DNA of 64,000 bases from Micrasema longulum (GCA_022494885.1 JAGVSM010002706.1:1-64000); one strand, 5' to 3'. Positions 34,375-46,918 are shown, counted from the stretch's first letter. Numbers and translations are program-made. The notes: generated by a model from the sequence alone, not told the origin.

Positions 34375-34560
34375 ATATCAGAACAGAAATGAAGAACATG
34401 TTTGAAAAGAAAATATGTAAGCTAGGTGTTACAGGGCTTATGACTTAATAACTGTTTAGTGAGTAAAATCCAGTACCTGTCTTCAGAAATTTAGATATAC
34501 TAAAAATATTGTTGATAAAGTAAAAAAAAAAAAAAAGTATTTTTAGGCGTTGCGCGTTGC
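34375..34560 (+). repeat. Foldback family A, degraded copy
   Basis: GAAAAGAAAATATGTAAGCT, GTTACAGGGCTTATGACTTA, TAAAATCCAGTACCTGTCTT, AATATTGTTGAT and TTTTTAGGCGTTGCG. Confidence 0.55.
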
Positions 34561-34960
34561 TTAAATATGTGTGTATGTGGTATTGTTGTTTGGATGATTC
34601 TTATCCTTACAAATATAGGTTCCGGCTTTTATAAGTACTTGTATATATAAATATATCTTAACTTATATAATGATGGTTTAGTGATCCCAAAAATATGTAA
34701 TAAATATGGCAGTAGAATATTGGATAAAATTGTACCTTACATTTTTTAATTTAATTCCTACTGAGATAAGTTTTAATAATATGTGTAATAGGAAAAAAAA
34801 TGGCTTCTTAATCTCGATTTTTAATTTTGATGTTCTATAAATAATGTGTTCAAATTCGATTTATATGTATATTATTTTTTTCATTATATTATATTTTTTT
34901 TTGGTTTTTTGATTGAGCTAATACTACTGCCCCTTATTTTGACTGTAATTGTGTATAAAA
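34561..34960. other. AT-rich sequence
   Basis: Nothing recognised. Confidence 0.3.
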
Positions 34961-34979
34961 ATATATTTATTTTTAAGTA

Positions 34980-35140
34980 GGATTCATATTATTTATACTG
35001 ATAAACTTCACCAACAAGACAGAAAAAGTGGCTTGGAGGTTTTTGCATTTATAAGGTTTATTTATTTTTTATGTATCTTAATTTTTATTTTTGTGTACTT
35101 TTACAGTAAAATAAATAAATAACCCAAACATACCCTTAAT
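34980..35140 (+). repeat. LINE 3' UTR with CAAG/CTTG stem-loop, degraded copy
   Basis: CTTCACCAACAAGACAGAAA, then AAGTGGCTTGGAGG, aligns with the minus-strand LINE ends at 39.1 and 56.0 kb. Stem-loop 35015-35035 is partly broken. The tail is TAAAATAAATAAATAA. Confidence 0.5.
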
Positions 35141-36120
35141 ATTCCTAAAAAAAATAAAAATATTTTTTTGAATATTTCACAATCTTACAATTAAACATTA
35201 TAAACAATAGTGAAGGCACTCTCTTCACATACTCTAGAGACCGTGGTTCTTCTTATCGTTTGCCCTCTTATAATTTTATAAACAGTAACTCTTTTTTAAA
35301 CCGTGATTTTATCTCTACTGCTTTCATTGCCCCTGTACTGTGAGTTTGGCAAATTATACACGTGGAGTGCTCATATCGGATTTTTTTTTCGTATAGCAAT
35401 TTCACGAATGGTAGCAAAACCTGCAGGCTTATTCTGTCACAATTTCGTTTTGTGAGTTCATTCGTCCGTCATGTATCCATCTCACTCTACGCATTTTAAA
35501 TCATATTTTTCTCTCGTTCCCCTCATACGATACGAATTAGTTACAGAATAAGGCTACTGTATTTCAATTAAATAATGATAAAATATTTAATAGGCTGCCA
35601 TATGACTTGAAAACATGTCATAACAGATATAAAATTATGTTTTTATTACGAAAGTGGTAAGAAAACAGCCTATATCAGTACTGATTTATTATTTATGTTT
35701 AACTTTAATACAAAAAAAACAGTTTTTTTTTTATCCGTTTTTTTTATCTTCTACCTCTCTCTTTTGTTTATATAGTTTTGGATCTTAATCTCACTAGGTA
35801 TTTTAATTTCATTAGATACTTATGTATATTTGTTTAGATTCAAATTTATATACGTATTTTTGTTTAATTTTGTTATATATATATTTTTTATATGTAATTA
35901 GTTTTTCTATCATCTTTTTCAATTTTTATTATTTTAAACTATTTTATCTTGTTTTGGTTGTGGTTTTATTTGTACCTGTATTATTTTATTAAAATTTTTA
36001 TTAACTCTAATGTCTTGAGCACCCGATGATAAATTGTTAGATCATAGCTTATCCAGACAATTATTGTTTAATATTTTATATAAACGTCGTGTAAAATAAT
36101 ATTGGGCCTTGCTTATTACC
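35141..36120. other. AT-rich DNA, possible LINE remnant
   Basis: At 35205-35335 a + frame reads RDRGSSYRLPSYNFINSNSF, which may be a LINE C-terminus but is too short to assign. The rest is T-rich. Confidence 0.25.
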
Positions 36121-36126
36121 TTTTTT

Positions 36127-36248
36127 TAAGTTACGCCTTGTCATAGTGGTAGAAAAAGGACAGGAATACTATCATTATTCTACCACTATGGTAAGGATGG
36201 TGTCCCTATTCTTATTCTAGCACTATGCCTAGATGTAACTTTATACCA
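36127..36248. mobile_element. Small palindromic element family H, copy 1
   Basis: AAGTTACGCCTTGTCATAGT at the left and CTATGCCTAGATGTAACTTT at the right are inverse copies, with a central palindrome (TATTCTACCACTATG). The same structure lies at 56508-56627. Confidence 0.7.
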
Positions 36249-36269
36249 AGTTTATAAGTAAGGCTTTTA

Positions 36270-36430
36270 AGGTTGTTTAACAGACGGAAGATAGAAGAAA
36301 TATCATACTTAGGCAAAATGGTACATTTTGAAGTGATCACTTAAACCAGCCAATGACAAATAAGTCATGTAAATGTCTAGATTTTTATATTCACTTTTAA
36401 AATTCTCAATTTTCGTTTAAATTTTATATC
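36270..36430 (+). repeat. Foldback family A, degraded copy
   Basis: GAAGTGATCACTTAAACCAG, CCAATGACAAATAAGTCATG, TAAATGTCTAGATTTTTATA. Confidence 0.6.
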
Positions 36431-36945
36431 GTATAACTAGGTGTTCAATTTTTATTTGTACAACTATCTTTTACATTACAATATTTTTCTCTCAGAAATA
36501 CATTTGAATTATTTCAAAACACAAAATACTTTTAAAATCGATTTTCCGCTCGTAATCGCTTGACTAAAAACTTAGAATAATAAGAGCCGTACGCGAAGTA
36601 ATATGAGGGTCACGTCTTGGCACTTAAATGACAAATGAAAACGCTTTTCGCAGCAGACTGAAAGAAGAAAAAACTGTTTACTTATTCACAAACAACGGAG
36701 ACATGATATTTTTGCCATAAATGCATACCAAAACATTTACCTATGCTTTGAATAATTTTATACCCATGTACACATTGTAGGTACACTGTGCGCGGACGAT
36801 AACTGGACTAATATACAAAATTCAAAGTCAATATAGTGTTTGAAGCACGTTCAGAAAATAAGTATATTAGATATTTGTATTTTTTTAGAAAAAGCGTATT
36901 TCATAAAAAATAACAGGATATTGTTGATACACTTGTTAACTATTT
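36431..36945. other. Unassigned sequence
   Basis: Nothing recognised; this flank should hold the 3' end of the next mariner. Confidence 0.3.
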
Positions 36946-36947
36946 TT

Positions 36948-38087
36948 TCACACAATCGCCATCCCATTCAATGCATGTAGTAAGCCGTGGAACAAGCTTC
37001 TTAATGCCTTCCTCGAATAACTCTCTCGCCAAGACTTCGGAACCTCTTTCTGCTCCTGCTCGTCCGTCGAAAATTTAATTCCACCCATGTGTGCCTTAAA
37101 GGAGGTGAAAATATGATAATCTGAAGGCGCCAAGCCAAGTTTAAAACATCCCAACCTAACCAATAAAGCCTTGGTGGTTAAGGCTGTGTGAAGACGGGCG
37201 TTGTCGCGTAGCAAGCAAACTCTTTTAGAATTCCTCTCCTTTTGTTTTTTAATGCTCCTTTTGAGTAAGGGTCTCACCATATCGCTGTGCATTGATGGTC
37301 TCCCCCTGAGGCAGTAAGAAGTTCAACCAAAATGACACCTTTTCAGTCCCAAAATACCGAGGGCATTTTTCATCCGGAAATGTGGTTTTGAATTTTTTGG
37401 CAGATGAGGAATTGGTGTGACGTCACTGTGAAAACTATCTTTTTGATTCTAGCGTGTAATGAACCACTCATGTTTTGTCTCCAGTCACAATAGAGCTCTG
37501 AAAATCTTCACCGTCTAATTCAAGTCATTCAAGAAGCTCGTGGGCGTTATTGACCCGACTTTTCTTGTGCTGCTGGTCAGCTGTTTTATGACCCAGCTTG
37601 TGCACAGTTTCCGATATTCCAGCGTTTCTGTGAGTCTTTGAAAAAAGTTCTGGATAGTTTTGGAAACATCGCTGAAATTTCATCCATTGTCAATCGGCAG
37701 TCTTCACAAACAGTTCCGTCGATTTTTTCCACTAACTCATCAGTCAAAATGGAAGGTCTTCCTCTAATCTGTTTGTTCTGCCTCGACTAAACTTCCTACA
37801 CCACTTAAGCAAACTAGTTATGCTCATGACACCTACGCCGTAAACCAATTTGATTAGCGAAAAAAAAACGGAAGGTGTTATTCTTTCTGCGAATAGGAAA
37901 CGGATCACAGCACGTGGCTCGCTCTTGGCGGGACATCTTTCACGCAGCTAGACAATATAACGTTAGTTTACGTATTACTGTGTTCCTGCTACGCTCGCTC
38001 TGTCAGAAGATCCCCTCTCTATCACCCAGTGTTGCCAACCCTTATAAAACCACAGCTCGTTATGGTCACCGTACACTAACGTTTTAA
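36948..38087 (-). pseudogene. Second mariner transposase, frameshifted
   Basis: Read on the minus strand from about 38000: RAVIRFLFAERITPS (N-terminal helix), RGRPSILTDELVEKIDGTVC, then LTMDEISAMFPKLSRTFF, IVTGDKT-like first Asp region, CLLRDNARLHTALTTKALLV (second Asp) and LGLAPSDYHIFTSFKAHMGG (third Asp). The last 114 codons (37292-36948) are open. All three catalytic Asp are kept, but earlier parts have stops and at least two frameshifts. The N-terminus differs from the mariner at 32 kb, so it is another subfamily. Terminal inverted repeats were not found by eye. Confidence 0.8.
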
Positions 38088-38485
38088 ACATTTCTCGAAT
38101 ATGTTGTAGAATCAGGTATTAAGATTTTAGTAGGTAGACCAGTACCACCAATATAAATCAAAATGTTCATTTGTCCAACCTTCTTCTTAGTGTTTTTGCC
38201 TAACCAACGATTTTAAATAACCATACATGTTCCAGACAGAATTTGCGGACAGTTCTACCAGTTTTTTTTTCCTAAAATCGATATATTTTTTCTCTCAAAA
38301 CAACTACAAAGAAAATTCTAGAGCCTCAAATTCAAACAATAGTTATAATATTTTATCTAACTGTACTTAACAAACTGTATATACTTGCATATATTTTTAT
38401 TTTTTAAAGCGAAATACGTATTATTTATTGAAGTATTTAAATTTTCAGACCATTTTCTAAAAGTTGTAAATAACTTGAGGTGGAA
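38088..38485. other. Unassigned sequence
   Basis: Nothing recognised. Confidence 0.3.
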
Positions 38486-38489
38486 AATG

Positions 38490-38580
38490 GATATCGAGTT
38501 GTAGTAGAGTGGAATTTGAGCCTCGGACCTTTGGTCTGTGAGTCCACAATTCTACCATGGGATCACAACCAGGTTCAAAT
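38490..38580 (-). repeat. tRNA-like SINE fragment (family G)
   Basis: The minus strand has GGTTGTGATCCCATGGTAGA, then GACCAAAGGTCCGAGGCTC and AAATTCC, resembling a tRNA-like head with a decayed B-box. Confidence 0.5.
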
Positions 38581-38719
38581 ATACATTTACATTATATATT
38601 TTTTTCTAGACTTCTTTAAGTCTAATCTGGGGTTGGGTACGTCGTGTGAATCCATTGGGGATGGGTTTTTAATAGTAACGTAGGACGAGAACGACCAAAA
38701 AATACGTGGCATGATGATT

Positions 38720-38895
38720 AACTAAAATCTCAAGTCTCGTAATGTCAAAAGCAAACACAACCGAAAGGCATCTATGTATGACCAAATGTAATAAAAGCTA
38801 GGAATATATGTAAGGATAGACGTGTGTGGCGATCTATCCTCTCTGCCTATTCCTATAGGGAAATAGCGTGATGGTAGTAGTAGTAGTAGTAGACA
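38720..38895 (+). repeat. LINE 3' tail with GTA repeat
   Basis: CCTCTCTGCCTATTCCTATA, then GGGAAATAGCGTGATGG and a GTAGTAGTAG run. This resembles RTE-like insect LINE ends, which have a 'cc-ta-ggga...gcgtgatg' box before a short tandem tail. The coding part is unreadable. Confidence 0.4.
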
Positions 38896-38989
38896 ATCGA
38901 AAGCTACTCTGTTCACTTTCCATTGTAATAGGGGCACTGGTTCTATATATACACATGGAACTCTATATCCGCCCGGACATAGAAAACAG

Positions 38990-39200
38990 GATGGTACACT
39001 TAAATAATTTTTATTTTATTTGATATTTATTTATTTATTTATTATTTACATACCATATTACATTTTAGTTATTTTAAGACATTTTTGACATTTTTTTTTT
39101 TTTTACAGGACTCACCAAGCCAATGAATATGGCTTGTCGGTAAAGATCCTTTACAATTAATCATATGATAGTCCTACATGGTTTTATAATAATAATTACT
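38990..39200 (-). repeat. LINE 3' UTR with CAAGCCA/TGGCTTG stem-loop
   Basis: On the minus strand: CTTTACCGACAAGCCATATT, then CATTGGCTTGGTGAG, a poly-A-rich part and an AATAAATAAATAAATAAAT tail. The stem-loop at 39116-39136 has 7 perfect pairs. Same family as 55.9-56.4 kb. Confidence 0.65.
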
Positions 39201-39419
39201 ACTAACTTAGATATAGGGAGCGAAAAAAAAGTACATGTAATTGATGCTTTCAAAAAATAATATTTATAAGATGTAAAAAAAAAAGCAAAAAAATAAGTGA
39301 ATGATCACGCAATTTTAAGATAAAAAGTAAGTAAATACAGAACCGGAGTACCAAAATTTTAAACATAAGTGTTTACATATTTAATAGGCACAAAGCATTT
39401 TATTAAAAACATTATTTAT
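39201..39419. other. AT-rich sequence
   Basis: Nothing recognised. Confidence 0.3.
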
Positions 39420-39421
39420 TA

Positions 39422-39901
39422 ACATATCTATATCTATATCTATATCTATATCTATATCTATATCTATATCTATATCTATATCTATATCTATATCTATATC
39501 TATATCTATATCTATATCTATATCTATATCTATATCTATATCTATATCTATATCTATATCTATATCTATATCTATATCTATATCTATATCTATATCTATA
39601 TCTATATCTATATCTATATCTATATCTATATCTATATCTATATCTATATCTATATCTATATCTATATATTATATCTATATCTATATCTATATCTATATCT
39701 ATATCTATATCTATATCTATATCTATATCTATATCTATATCTATATTCATATCCATATCTATATCTATATCTATATCTATATCTATATCTATATCTATAT
39801 CTATATCTATATCTATATCTATATCTATATCTATATCTATATCTATATCTATATCTATATCTATATCTATATCTATGTCTATATCTATATCTATATCTAT
39901 A
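39422..39901. repeat. Hexanucleotide microsatellite (TATATC)n, ~80 units
   Basis: About 480 bp of TATATC units with a phase change at about 39667 (TATATTATATC) and few substitutions (39746, 39752, 39877). Read in frame on the minus strand it gives DIDIDI or RYRYRY, which is not a real protein. Confidence 0.97.
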
Positions 39902-40264
39902 ATAAAAAAAAAGTTTTTTTTTTTTCTATTCTGAGCATTAAAGATTTGTTTATTTATGTTCGCATTATCATTGGATGGTTAAAATCTCAAATTGGATTAA
40001 TAAATTAAGTCTTCTGAGGTATGCTGTTGACAAATTGTTATTTATTTGTTATTGTGCTATTCTGAACCACTGTCGCGGCACGAGAAAACAGCTTTTCTCG
40101 TGTATTTTTTATGCAAATACATGAGATAATACAGCCGAAAGAGCGTTTGGAATACCAGCCCTGATCTGCTTGTGTAAAATCAACAGGTTCGTTCATTTTT
40201 CGAAATATTTTTAAAAATCGTGAGAACAAAATTTGTCTGACAAAAAAAAAATATTTGAATTTAT

Positions 40265-40390
40265 TGCAGCAGACAGGGAAAACACTTTTCAGTAGGAAAT
40301 ATGGTAGTTTAGGTATAACTCCCTAGGGAGGAAATCCAGACTGTCTACAAACATTTGGTCATATTTACAACATCGTTCGTTGTTAATTTT
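40265..40390 (+). repeat. Foldback family A, degraded copy
   Basis: CAGACAGGGAAAACACTTTT, CAGTAGGAAATATGG, CCTAGGGAGGAAATCCAGAC and ACAAACATTTGG. Confidence 0.6.
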
Positions 40391-40469
40391 ACTTTTTTTT
40401 TTTAATATTGGTACCTATGGTAAACATGAACAAACCTAACCGTGGGAGACACAGAAATTAGAAGCAGAG

Positions 40470-40515
40470 CGAGAAGCAAATCTCGGACCTCTGATTGAGA
40501 GAAATTACCACAGAA
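40470..40515 (-). repeat. tRNA-like SINE fragment (family G)
   Basis: CAAATCTCGGACCTCTGATT and TTACCACAGAACC on + resemble, inverted, the head at 38.5 kb. Confidence 0.35.
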
Positions 40516-41370
40516 CCTTAATCCGAAATGAATTTTTTTAAGAAAGTTGAATAAAACAAAAGTTCAAATAAATTTATTATTCAAATGCCAACAAGTTATA
40601 GAATGTAAATTAAAAAAGAATGCCAAATGCCAAATAGTGTCAAATGCGAACGTAATCAAATTATTGTCAAACGTAACGTTAAATTATGTTTTCGACTTAG
40701 TCGTTTTTTGTAACTGGTCATTGGATTTAAAACTGAACGAGACCGTTTTTTAAGCAGTTTGACAACGTTTCGAAATGCTAAAGAAAACTTCCGGCAAGTA
40801 TGACAGTAGAATATACAAATATACATATCAGGTATCGCAATATTAATATTAGATAACGGAATTTCGCGACTTTCCATTTGCGGGCAGGCCAGATTGATAA
40901 CGAATATTGTACGTAGGATAGTATTCTGGCCTTAGGGTAGGTAACTTAGCGATTACATAGTATTCGATGCAAATATAAGTACCTGCACATCGATCATAAT
41001 GGGGTCATAAAAAATAATAGGTATCTTCAAGTCAGTTGGTACGAATGCCTCGGGCATTTTGGTCGGATAGCAGAAGGGGCACTCATGTCCTTCCTATGCA
41101 ATTGTTGCAAAATTACCAAAGATAAAAATACAATTTAACAGATCAAAATGCAAAAAAACATTTTATTTACCTCGTGGTGTAATAATACTCGTAATAAAAG
41201 TTTATTCACTTAAAATGTGTTTTGTTAATTATTATTATGTAGGTATTTACTAACAACTGTGTAAGATTGTACGTAAACATATTTTTCTGGAATAATCCAG
41301 AGCAATCTATCGCAACATTGCATTAAACTATATAACTATATTGACATATTTTTTAAAATTATTTTTATTT
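40516..41370. other. Unassigned sequence
   Basis: No gene recognised. Confidence 0.35.
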
Positions 41371-41505
41371 CATCTCAACAGGCCAGGAGGCCTAATTACA
41401 GTGGCGAATTACGACACAAAACACCCAGCCCAGGACCGGGAATCGAACCCGGAACCTTCCGTGCGCGAGTCAACTGTCTTACCTACTACAGCGCGGAGGC
41501 CGTGT
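41371..41505 (-). repeat. SINE family F, well-preserved copy
   Basis: The minus strand reads CACGGCCTCCGCGCTGTAGT, then ACGGAAGGTTCCGGGTTCGA and TTCCCGGTCC (canonical B-box). The body is GTTTTGTGTCGTAATTCGCC and AATTAGGCCTCCTGGCCTGT. It is the best preserved head of this family in the window. Confidence 0.8.
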
Positions 41506-43675
41506 TTGTTTAATTAAGTGTAATCTGATGTAAGGCTATATTGTAATCTACATTGTTTTTTAAAGGACAAAATTTACTCAAAAGACAAAATACTAAAACG
41601 CAGCTTGCTCAATGAACAAACTGCCATGGGTATCTCAGATTTTTAATTTTCAATTTAAAGGATATTTTTTTTGTAATTTATTTGGTAGCTATCAAAGTTG
41701 TCATATTTGCGTGTAATATTTTTTAAATGTAATTATTTAAGATAGGAGTGTGCTTGTTTTTTTTGCCTAATTTATTATACATATACCCACTAACTATTAT
41801 AGTGAATTTTTCGTTTAGCTGCTTTTAGTATTATTTGAGGGTCTGGCGGTATGTTCGTCAATGGCTTTGTTAAGGATTCTCTACTCATTTGTTTTTGAAG
41901 TGGAAACCACAGAAAACTAATTTGTAATAAACCAGACATACATCAATAGACCCTCCGTTCCACAAGAACACTGTTCGGCATTTCGCGTCCTGATGTTTGG
42001 TCACTATAATGTTTCATAGGCAGAGCATAAGACTCATTCAGCGTTCAGGTAAAAAATATAATACGTTGAAATTGGTATGATAAACCCATTGATATGATGC
42101 AATATCGTACTCATCATTCGGCGTGGAAAATACCAGTTTTATGAAATTGAAACTCAAATATTATTCAAATTATTATCATTGTAATTCGATTAAAATTATG
42201 TTTAAAAGCATCTTATCGTTATGTTGAATAAGTTTAATGGATACATTCATAAACCTAGGGTGTGTAATTTTAGTATTGTCAATATATGAGGTAAGAATGT
42301 TAAACTACAAGGAAGTTAAGCTGACTGTAACGTCATGCGAAGAACGACATGTTTTAATCGAAAATGAACGAAAATGAGCGCTTTCAATCATCGTGACAAT
42401 AATGGCGATTGTGTTGCAAGATGCTTACTCGTAGAACAGGTAATAATGGCACTCAAAAGGATTTTGCACAATGCAGATTTTTGTAAGTCTTGTGCAGTTA
42501 TAATCTCTAGCGTAACGTGTGTTTTTTTTGGAAGACATTTCTCCGGTAATAAAGAAAACTTTTGTTAATGTGGACATCACCGCATAACTATGTAAAGCGT
42601 AAAAAATTAGAAACTTTTTTGGAACACTATAGGAACTGGTCCATTTAAGTGCTACAAAAGGTTTAAGTGTATGAACTTTAGATTTATGTCCGATTTGAAA
42701 ATCGTGTTGATGATTTTCTACCATTTGTTCAGAAGTAGAGAACAAACGCCGCTATACCGTTAAGTTTTATATAATAATTGCAAAGGTTACCGAAGCATGT
42801 AACAATAATAATTATCAAAGCAATTATGATGAACTCATTGCAAATATCACGATTTCCAGCAAAACTGTAAAAAGGAAATGAGCAGACGTAAAAACAAGAC
42901 GTTTAATTAATCGGTATTAATTTATTATTGTTCATTTCCTTTCATTTTTGAACTAAAGCTTTAACATAAAAGGTTAGCAAATTTTAAACGCTGAGATGAA
43001 AGGAAAGATCATTGGTCAATGTGTTGAGAAATTACCAATACTAAACTGGTTCGTTAAATGATTTTAAAGTAAAGGATTCGTACAAAATATCAATTAAAGT
43101 GTCATTGAAAACGACGAGATTTAAATCATATTAGGTACTTACCTAATATGTCGCGAACTATTATTGTAAACTAGCTATTTTTGGATTTAAATATACATTT
43201 CAACATGGATCCACAATATGGTTTTGGTCTTATTTCGTATCAATGTAAATAATGTATCATCCATTCAGATGTTATTAGTTGTTTTGAATACAGTGATTGC
43301 TTAATCAAGTTGAATACCTTAAACTGAGGAAGCTTTTGTGGGCAATGTTACTAAAATGATTTAAAAAATGTGATTCTCAGGCAAAATCCCAATATTGGGA
43401 TAAAGAAACAAAACCTTTACTAGTAATTGTTAGAAAACATAATCTTTTAGGATCTGTATTTAATTATAATAATAATAATCATGATTTATTAACAAAAATA
43501 ACAATTACTTTATCCACTTCATACACAGTTAGGTAACAAACGTATATTTTTGTATGTGTTAGTAAAAATGGTAAAACTACTGCCTGGACGAGTGTTTAAA
43601 TATTCAAATATGTATGTATACTAAAGGTGATAAAAAGAAACGAAACAGTTATTCTTTGGAAAAAGCCGAAAAATA
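41506..43675. other. Longest stretch without recognised repeats or genes
   Basis: About 2.2 kb of AT-rich DNA. Short ORFs (for example at 42374-42745 on both strands) lack known motifs. It may be intronic or regulatory; the sequence alone does not tell. Confidence 0.35.
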
Positions 43676-43679
43676 TATA

Positions 43680-43930
43680 TTTTTTAAAACAGGTAAAGAT
43701 ATTCAATTAAACTGTTTTTAGAAATAACAAGAATATGATTCGGATACGTCAAACAGTTTCTTAAATAACAGTTTGGAGAGCAGTATAGCTCGTAACAAGT
43801 AACAGTTTAATACACTTTTGTGAAATTGTTCCAATTGCTTGTATTACATTTTTTGCCCACGCTGCTTTAAAAACTATTAAACAGTAACTGTTACTGTAAC
43901 GCCTCTTAAATAACCGAAACCCCCAAGCTA
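43680..43930 (+). repeat. Dispersed repeat family J, copy 1
   Basis: TGTATTACATTTTTTGCCCA, then GTAACTGTTACTGTAACGCC and CTTAAATAACCGAAACCCCC, recur with changes at 54.70-54.93 kb in the same orientation. Confidence 0.55.
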
Positions 43931-44094
43931 TTGTGTACGAGTTTGTGTTCTATCCTTTTAGAATTAAATTTTTAATAGTATAATAACTCTTTCGGGATGA
44001 GTAGGTAGATTTAATTTTAATTGATTTAATTTATTGATCCCACAAATACATATCTATTTTGTTACAAAATCTTAAATCAAAATTCATTTTCATT

Positions 44095-44328
44095 CATTAT
44101 TCCCTTTCCGCTCCGAATGGTGCATAGGGCACTGCATTGGTATTCGATCATTTTTGTTACAAGAAGATAAGATGATCAGTCTTACGCTTCGGGTCCGGGG
44201 GCTATGAAATATTCCAGTGTGAAAACACACTTTTAAATAAATATTTCATATCAACCCTGTCGAGAATCGAACCCGAGACCTTTTGAATGGTAGGCTAACG
44301 CGCTGACCATTACACCACGGGGCCGACA
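44095..44328 (-). repeat. SINE family E, best preserved tRNA-headed copy
   Basis: The minus strand begins CGGCCCCGTGGTGTAATGGT (A-box-like), continues GGTCTCGGGTTCGATTCTCG (B-box), body GTGTTTTCACACTGGAATAT, CGTAAGACTGATCATCTTAT, and ends CAGTGCCCTATGCACCATTC. No leader here, so leader-less and leader-bearing forms coexist. Confidence 0.8.
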
Positions 44329-45590
44329 ATCAAAATAGTTATTATTTATTAAATTTACCAATTATGCAGCGGATTGCAAATCAATTCAGCGATGATTAAG
44401 ATTTGTTTTATACGATAATCAAGTACGTACTGTGTTCTAAAAGAAGAATCAATAGAGTATTTCATGAATTATTAGTTTTTTACCCTTGAAATTTTTCAAT
44501 TTATTTTTGTTTAGTTTTTTTAGAAATTGTTTTTTAATATTATTTGTGTATATCATCATGTACTTACCCAAATCAAAGCCTGAAGGGCAATTGTAAATAA
44601 TAAATAAGCAATCTTTCAATAACATAAATAAAGAACAACCTTGTTTTTGAACACTTTTTTTTTTTCAACAGGTTTCAAAGCTACACAAGTTTCTTTATCA
44701 AGATGTAACTGAACGTAGTTATGCAGAAATCAGCCAGTCTACAATTCTGAAAAAAAATGATATTGGTGTTATCGGGCGCAGTAAGGTCAATTCTATGTTC
44801 TGCTAAAATCAGCCAGACCGCTTTGATACAAAAAACTGTAATAATCACCTTCTGAAAATAGGTCGATCAAAAAAACGGCATTTGTCAATTTGCAAAACAC
44901 ACCCACAGCACCAGAAAAATCTTATAATACTTTAAAAATCATTCAAACTGGTCAAATACATAATTAGATTCTCGATTGTGATATTAAAAAAAACTGATGT
45001 ACTCATTGCTTATCATTTATTAAAGTCAAAAACATCACAACTGTTCTGTAGATTTGATAATTCACTTTTTTCATAAAAGTGCCATTATCTCAGTTTCACT
45101 TTTCTATGGCTTTCTATGCTTCCTGCATAATTACGTTCAATTAACTAATAAATCTCATTCTATTTTATTTTTAACAGTGTTTACTACATATTAAATCGAA
45201 ACATATGGAGCTAATAAGTAAAGTTTTTTTGTCATATTGTTCTTGCAAAGATGGAAGGTGTGTTCCATTTGTTACGAAAAAGCTATAGTACCTACTTAGG
45301 ACATTTTACGCAGGAAAATAAAAACGAAATTAGTCCGTATCATATAACAAGGAAAAGTTGAAGGAAAATGGAGTGTAGGAAAACGACGTATTTCCTGTCT
45401 TGAAAACTTAATAGAGTGTTTCCACTGTAGCTCCAAATTCTTATTTAGAGCGCCCGCGGACAAAATACCAATTGCCACTCTATCATGGAGTGGCACCATA
45501 AGAAAAAAATGAAGTTTATTTTTGTAATCTCAAATTGTTTTAATTCAATATGACTGTTTTGCACCGTCGGATTTATCTACTTACTATATG
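44329..45590. other. Unassigned sequence
   Basis: No gene or repeat family recognised in about 1.26 kb. Confidence 0.35.
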
Positions 45591-45591
45591 C

Positions 45592-46023
45592 ATTACCAAT
45601 GAGGAACTACAGCCCTACGGGAAATTGGATACAAAAAATATTTTCTTACGCGGCGTAAAAATTAGAGCATTAAAGTACGGCAAAGTTTATTGAAAATGTA
45701 CGGAAAAAAATATAAAAAATATTTTGATGTAAACGCACTACTTTGAATGACGTCACTGGTTCGTGTGAATCAACCTATGATCTGAGAGCTATGGAAGATT
45801 TCCGGTCTGCTTGTCGCTTCTGGACCAATAGGAAGAACTGAATGAGAATAAGCGGAAATGAACCTTCGACGTTACACGCGGAGTTATTTCAGAAATACAA
45901 AACTTTAAAAAATCGTAGCGCTGATAATACGATATATAAAAATTGAATTTTTTTTTACTTAGTTTAATAGCTAATTAACAAATAAAAAAATATAAAAAAA
46001 ACCACCGAACTCCCTCATTATCT
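45592..46023 (+). mobile_element. MITE family B, copy 2
   Basis: Starts AATGAGGAACTACAGCCCTA and ends CCGAACTCCCTCATTA, imperfect inverse copies. It shares CCGGTCTGCT, CACGCGGAGTTATTTCAGAA and GCGCTGATAATACGATATAT with the other copies. Confidence 0.8.
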
Positions 46024-46799
46024 TTCGTATAAACCCCGCTGGGCCGCACATGCTAATGCATAAATTATAAATCATACGTAAAAGTGATAACGTTTGAAAA
46101 AAAGATTAACAGCTATTTATTACGTCAGGATACATTATGATGCATTTGCATTTTTAGTTGTGAGCCCCTGGCACAAATAATAATTGTGATAAAGCGGGTT
46201 TAAGATGGCGGTGAATAAGATATTGCGTTTAGATGTATCATATTTATTGGCAAGGCCCGCCTACTGTCTATTGTGCTTTTCCCGGGTATCCAAACCGCGG
46301 ATAATATTGAATTATTATTTATCGGGGATAAAGGATGCGCCAAACTGGGAACAGCACGCGTTCGGGAATCATCACTTATCGATGCTTCGAATCTCGATTC
46401 AATTAGACACCCATACAGATACCAGAATGCAGAATGGTCAGTGTGCGGAGAAGGTACAATGAGGCTATTACTGTCAGTTTATTTAAGATTTATAAAACCA
46501 CCCGGAAAACAAAAGGATTTGCATTGACTCTTGTGTGGCTGTGATGTCACACTAGTCGACTTATGAGAAAAGACTTTTAATATATCTTATTTTTTTAAAT
46601 GATGAAGTTGTATTTTTAACAATCTTCAAATAGACATTTGCACACTGGATTTGGAATGTAAAATTTGAATAACTTTGCTGGATTTTAGTACGAAAATATT
46701 TAACCTTGCTACCCGAAGAATGATATGCGCAAATACAGCAATACATCTGTATTAGAGAGAGCACGTAGATATAACACATAAAAAGAAAGACAGAGACGC
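46024..46799. other. Unassigned, partly GC-rich sequence
   Basis: 46200-46470 is clearly less AT-rich than its surroundings. Two overlapping + ORFs (85 and 84 codons) have no known motif. It lies upstream of the candidate exon at 46.8 kb and could be regulatory. Confidence 0.3.
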
Positions 46800-46918
46800 T
46801 GTTCTGTAGCCGCCGTAGCTGGTTTTGTGAGAAACAAATTCAGTCGGTTGTTGACAGTGATACGGGACGTACGCGTGAATTATGAGCGGCGAATTTACGA
46901 TTTTTTTCGCTTTCAGAG
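46800..46918 (+). promoter_or_regulatory. Candidate promoter and first exon
   Basis: A CpG-rich stretch holds a TCAGT arthropod initiator-like motif (about 46841). Then an ATG at 46882 opens MSGEFTIFFAFR and runs into a good splice donor (CAGAG|GTAAAT, GT at 46919). An in-frame TGA lies 6 bp before the ATG. No downstream exon is recognised, so this is only a hypothesis. Confidence 0.3.

Noticed and set aside
36780..36815. Possible terminal inverted repeat of the second mariner
   Set aside because: Only a loose resemblance to sequence near 38080; pairing too weak to claim.
39412..39756. 114-codon minus-strand ORF of DIDIDI/RYRYRY repeats
   Set aside because: It is a translation of the hexanucleotide microsatellite.
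41401..41505. tRNA gene
   Set aside because: A- and B-boxes are present but the cloverleaf is not complete, and the unit is part of a dispersed SINE with a shared 3' body.
42374..42745. ORFs on both strands
   Set aside because: Overlapping opposite-strand ORFs of average composition without motifs or splice evidence.
44200..44328. tRNA gene
   Set aside because: Same reason: SINE head with a repeated body.
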